A DNA stretch of 7,585 nt, from assembly GCA_905373185.1 (NCBI GenBank), contig CAJPSE010000074.1:1-7585 (forward strand), read 5' to 3'. The stretch's first letter is position 1. Each line of letters opens with the position of its first letter. The notes below the pieces were generated by a model. It was not told the DNA's origin, did no database searches, and worked only from the letters and a program-made list of their open reading frames with translations. Below are positions 5,615 to 7,585 of this stretch, piece by piece. A program made the position numbers and the translations under genes. Origin of the DNA: an uncultured Fretibacterium sp. (GTDB taxonomy: Bacteria > Synergistota > Synergistia > Synergistales > Aminobacteriaceae).

Positions 5615-5643
5615 AGGGCTCAGGAGAAAATCTCCTGAACCCT
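5615..5643 (-). terminator. Intrinsic terminator after the tRNA-Val 3' half, right copy
   Basis: A 13-position stem (AGGGCTCAGGAGA against TCTCCTGAACCCT, with one C-A mismatch) has an AAA loop. It is followed on the minus strand by TTTTTCTTTTC. It is homologous in place and shape to 4316-4344 but differs within the stem on both arms (GGGGAA/TTCCCT against AGGAGA/TCTCCT), so the structure is conserved by paired changes. Confidence 0.75.
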
Positions 5644-5646
5644 TGC

Positions 5647-5696
5647 TGTCAGTGGTGGGCGATACTGGGTTCGAACCAGTGACCTCTTCCGTGTGA
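5647..5696 (-). repeat. Right att-site copy: 3' half of tRNA-Val(CAC)
   Basis: Identical to 4348-4397 over 50 bases, including the CCA end, T arm, variable loop, anticodon CAC and U33. Agreement with a normal tRNA continues for three more bases (U32, C31, C30 on the minus strand) and then stops. No 5' half, D arm or 5' acceptor strand follows. It is therefore an att site inside or at the end of an element, not a working tRNA gene. Confidence 0.85.
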
Positions 5697-5814
5697 AGGT
5701 TTCGAAAACGATTTTGCTGGGTTTATGGCGCTCAAGGGTTTTTCTTTGTTATGCCTTGAACTATAAGGGTTTACATCGTATTTTTCCTCGATTGTTTTTG
5801 CTTGTGTTTGCCTA

Positions 5815-5850
5815 TGGTATACTTGATTTGCTTCAAGGGCGCTTCAAGGG
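5815..5850 (+). promoter_or_regulatory. Integrase promoter with overlapping candidate arm-type sites
   Basis: TGGTATACT at 5815-5823 is an extended -10; no strong -35 is seen (TTGTTT at 5792-5797 is 20 nt away). Directly downstream, 5832-5850 reads TTCAAGGGCGCTTCAAGGG, two TTCAAGGG blocks. If the integrase binds them it would repress its own promoter, as known for several phage and island integrases. Further TTCAAGG-like matches occur at 5732-5738 (direct, partial) and 5754-5760 (inverted). Confidence 0.5.
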
Positions 5851-5888
5851 ATTTTTTCAAAGCCCAATTTCCACAGGGGGCAAACGAC

Positions 5889-7127
5889 ATGCCGAAGGTC
5901 AAGCTCACCCAATCCTTTCTCCTATCCGTGAAGCCGGATGCTTCTCTCAGGGGCGTCTGGTATTCCGACTCCGCCACGCGCGGCCTTCAACTCTATGTCG
6001 GGGCCGGCGGCAAAAAAACCTGGTACGTCTATTACCGACGTCCGGACGGCAAGTCCGCCCACCATAAGCTCGGTGACGCCGATCTCTTCTCCGTCACCGA
6101 GGCCCGCAACGCCGCCCTCGAGTTCCTCGCCGCCCTGGCCAGGGGCGAGGAACCCTATCGGAAGCCCGAGCGCCGGGACAAGATGTCCCTGGGGCAGTTC
6201 CTCGACGACATCTATGGGCCCTGGGTCATGGAGCACCGCCGCAGCGGCGAATCCACCCTGGCCATCCTGAAAAGCTCCTTTGCCGAGCTTCTGGACCTGG
6301 AGCTGGATGCGGTGTCCGTCAAGCACGTCGAGGCCTGGCGCGCGAAAGAACGCAAGCGCGGGCTGAGAATCTCCACCATCAACCGGAAGGTAACCGCCCT
6401 CAAGGCCGCCCTCAACTGGGCCTACAAACGGGGCATCATCGACGCCTATCCCCTGGCACGGCTGGAGATGCTGCGGGACGAGTCCGATCATCGCGTCCGC
6501 TATCTCTCCGGAGAGGAACGGGAGCGGCTCTTCGAGGCCCTCGATGCGAGGGAACGGCGCCTGCGGGAGGAGCGAACCCGATACAACCAATGGCTGAAAG
6601 TGCGCGGAAAGACGCCCCTTCCCAGCCTCGACAAGACCCCCTTTGTGGACCACCTGAAGCCCATGATCCTGGTGTCGCTGAACACGGGGATCCGGCAAGG
6701 GTCGCTCTTCGCCCTTCGGTGGAGCGACCTCAACATGAGGGAGGCGATCCTGACCGTCCGGGCGGCGAGCTCCAAGAGCGGCAAGACCATCCGCATACCC
6801 CTGAACCGGACGGCACGGGAGGCCCTGAGCGCCTGGCAAAAGCAGACACGGGGGGATGGCGACGGGCTGGTGTTCCCCTCCCCCAAGGGCGGCGGCATGA
6901 TGGACAACTGCAAGAGCGCGTGGGAGCGCCTGCTGAAGGATGCAGGCATCGAGGGCTTCCGGTGGCACGATATGCGGCACGACTTCGCCAGCCGGCTGGT
7001 CATGGCCGGCGTCGACCTCAACACCGTCAGGGAGTTGCTGGGGCACGCAGACCTGAAGATGACGCTGCGGTACGCGCACCTGGCGCCGGAGGAGAAGGCC
7101 CGTGCGGTGGAGGCGCTGGATTTATGA
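5889..7127 (+). CDS. Tyrosine recombinase / site-specific integrase of element B
   Basis: This 412-residue integrase has a complete architecture. The N-terminal arm-binding domain (about 1-85, LTQSFL through GLQLYVGAGGKKTWYVYYR) resembles the DUF4102-type domain of island integrases. A SAM-like core-binding domain spans about 98-200, and the catalytic domain about 204-405. All catalytic residues are present: Arg269 (NTGIRQGS), Lys296 (SSKSGK), His360 and Arg363 (WHDMRH), His386 (LLGHAD) and the nucleophile Tyr395 (LRYAHL). The frame is open from 5802, but ATG 5889 is preferred because AGGGGG lies 8 nt upstream and MPKVKLTQSF is a normal family start. The gene is adjacent to a tRNA-Val att copy and reads away from it. 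The final Leu and stop codons overlap the stop of the convergent FRG-like gene. GC-rich codon use matches the host chromosome better than the following cargo. Confidence 0.95.
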   Translation: MPKVKLTQSFLLSVKPDASLRGVWYSDSATRGLQLYVGAGGKKTWYVYYRRPDGKSAHHKLGDADLFSVTEARNAALEFLAALARGEEPYRKPERRDKMSLGQFLDDIYGPWVMEHRRSGESTLAILKSSFAELLDLELDAVSVKHVEAWRAKERKRGLRISTINRKVTALKAALNWAYKRGIIDAYPLARLEMLRDESDHRVRYLSGEERERLFEALDARERRLREERTRYNQWLKVRGKTPLPSLDKTPFVDHLKPMILVSLNTGIRQGSLFALRWSDLNMREAILTVRAASSKSGKTIRIPLNRTAREALSAWQKQTRGDGDGLVFPSPKGGGMMDNCKSAWERLLKDAGIEGFRWHDMRHDFASRLVMAGVDLNTVRELLGHADLKMTLRYAHLAPEEKARAVEALDL

Positions 7128-7585
7128 ATTATTGTAGACATCGACAACATGTCTCGTATAATATTCCAGCTCAGGGAAAAGAGAGCTTTCATGGATACCT
7201 AAAGAACTGAGCTCTTGGGCTATTTCATTTTTCTTTTCTCTTGGAATTACGATTTTTTCTACACTTATGCTCGGATTTGTCTGTGGAATTTCATCTTCAA
7301 GTCCAAAAATCAAGAAGGCCCCAGCTTGCGCTACAATACGACTATTACATTGCCTTGTCTTTACAAGCAAAACTCTAAGCAAATCTTCAGGGCAAATTTT
7401 AGGTTGGAAATATGCTTTATCTGCTCGTATAAAATGTATGAAATGTTTTGTGGTTTTCTTTTTATTAAATTTATCCCGGCGCTTCTTTTTTTGTTTTTTC
7501 ACAAAATCATCGTCAAAATCGTTGTCTCTTGTATTGTCACTACGTATAAGTGGTTTAGTTTTTTTATATTCTGTGTATTCTTTCT
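7122..7585 (-). CDS. C-terminal part of an FRG-domain-like protein, truncated by the window edge
   Basis: The minus-strand frame is open from the right edge to TAA at 7124-7122 (153 codons seen), with no stop upstream, so the gene starts beyond the window. An internal GTG at 7502 is in a lysine-rich linker and is not a convincing start. The last 110 residues resemble the end of an FRG domain: CNSRIVAQAGAFLIFG, then ISVEKIVIPREKKNEIAQEL and LGIHESSLFPELEYY, the usual 'helix, LGI-x-ESxLFPxL' ending. A basic, Lys/Asp-rich linker (DNDFDDDFVKKQKKKRRDKF) precedes it. FRG proteins often occur in defence islands and mobile elements, but their activity is poorly known. GC content is far lower than in the neighbouring integrase, pointing to recent acquisition. 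The last 6 nt overlap the integrase end. The assignment rests on remembered family pattern only. Confidence 0.65.
   Translation of the reverse strand, partial: KEYTEYKKTKPLIRSDNTRDNDFDDDFVKKQKKKRRDKFNKKKTTKHFIHFIRADKAYFQPKICPEDLLRVLLVKTRQCNSRIVAQAGAFLIFGLEDEIPQTNPSISVEKIVIPREKKNEIAQELSSLGIHESSLFPELEYYTRHVVDVYNNS

Larger units (their letters stand above)
4348..5696. mobile_element. Decayed integrative element (element A) between two tRNA-Val att copies
   Basis: About 1.35 kb is bounded by the 50-bp tRNA-derived direct repeats. Inside are an integrase C-terminal remnant and a three-gene DUF4160/DUF2442/HTH cassette, and possibly a gene tail at its right end. The order att, integrase, cargo, att matches what is visible of the right-hand element. 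Without a functional integrase it would need the neighbour's enzyme to move. The alternative is a composite made by deletion between two tandem elements. Confidence 0.55.
5647..7585. mobile_element. Left end of a second integrative element (element B), continuing past the window
   Basis: It begins at the right att copy, followed by candidate arm-type sites, an integrase promoter and an intact tyrosine integrase. Then comes an AT-rich cargo gene of clearly different composition. The far end is outside the window. The tandem-insertion model predicts that an intact tRNA-Val(CAC) gene marks that end. Confidence 0.6.

Noticed and set aside
5922..7079. 385-codon minus-strand open frame opposite the integrase
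   Set aside because: Antisense shadow; the plus strand has a complete set of tyrosine recombinase catalytic residues.

Overview
The window is mostly GC-rich (roughly 60-65 percent in the core genes) bacterial chromosome. The class 1B dihydroorotate dehydrogenase pair, the codon usage and the architecture would fit a Synergistota-like anaerobe such as a Fretibacterium relative. That placement is a guess from gene style and memory, not something the sequence proves.

Layout. Bases 1-42 are the last codons of a plus-strand gene, probably a membrane protein. Bases 43-380 are non-coding and hold at least six hairpins separated by conserved linkers, including an 80-bp tandem repeat. Next come pyrK (402-1100) and pyrD (1103-2014), which encode the electron-transfer and catalytic subunits of the NAD-linked dihydroorotate dehydrogenase of pyrimidine synthesis. 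A two-gene minus-strand operon converges on pyrD: an Ldh/malate-dehydrogenase-family oxidoreductase (4141-3056), then an unrecognised protein with a winged-helix-like N-terminus (3030-2020).

From about 4290 to the right edge the window is an integration hotspot. A 50-bp exact direct repeat (4348-4397 and 5647-5696) is the 3' half of a minus-strand tRNA-Val (anticodon CAC). It is cut at the anticodon loop, and each copy is followed by its own terminator. I read these as attachment sites left by two related tyrosine-recombinase elements inserted in tandem. The left element is decayed: a C-terminal integrase remnant abuts the core and ends in a nonsense codon, followed by an intact cassette of DUF4160, DUF2442 and a small Xre-type HTH protein under a palindromic operator, which is a plausible toxin-antitoxin or addiction module. 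The right element has an intact 412-residue integrase and runs off the window. Its first cargo gene is AT-rich, convergent with and slightly overlapping the integrase, and looks like the C-terminal part of an FRG-domain protein. The 5' half of the tRNA-Val gene is not in the window; if the model is right it lies further right.

Most worth following up are the hairpin array before pyrK, the tandem tRNA-Val island with its integrase remnant and candidate arm-type sites, and the three-gene DUF4160/DUF2442/HTH cassette bounded by 12-bp repeats.
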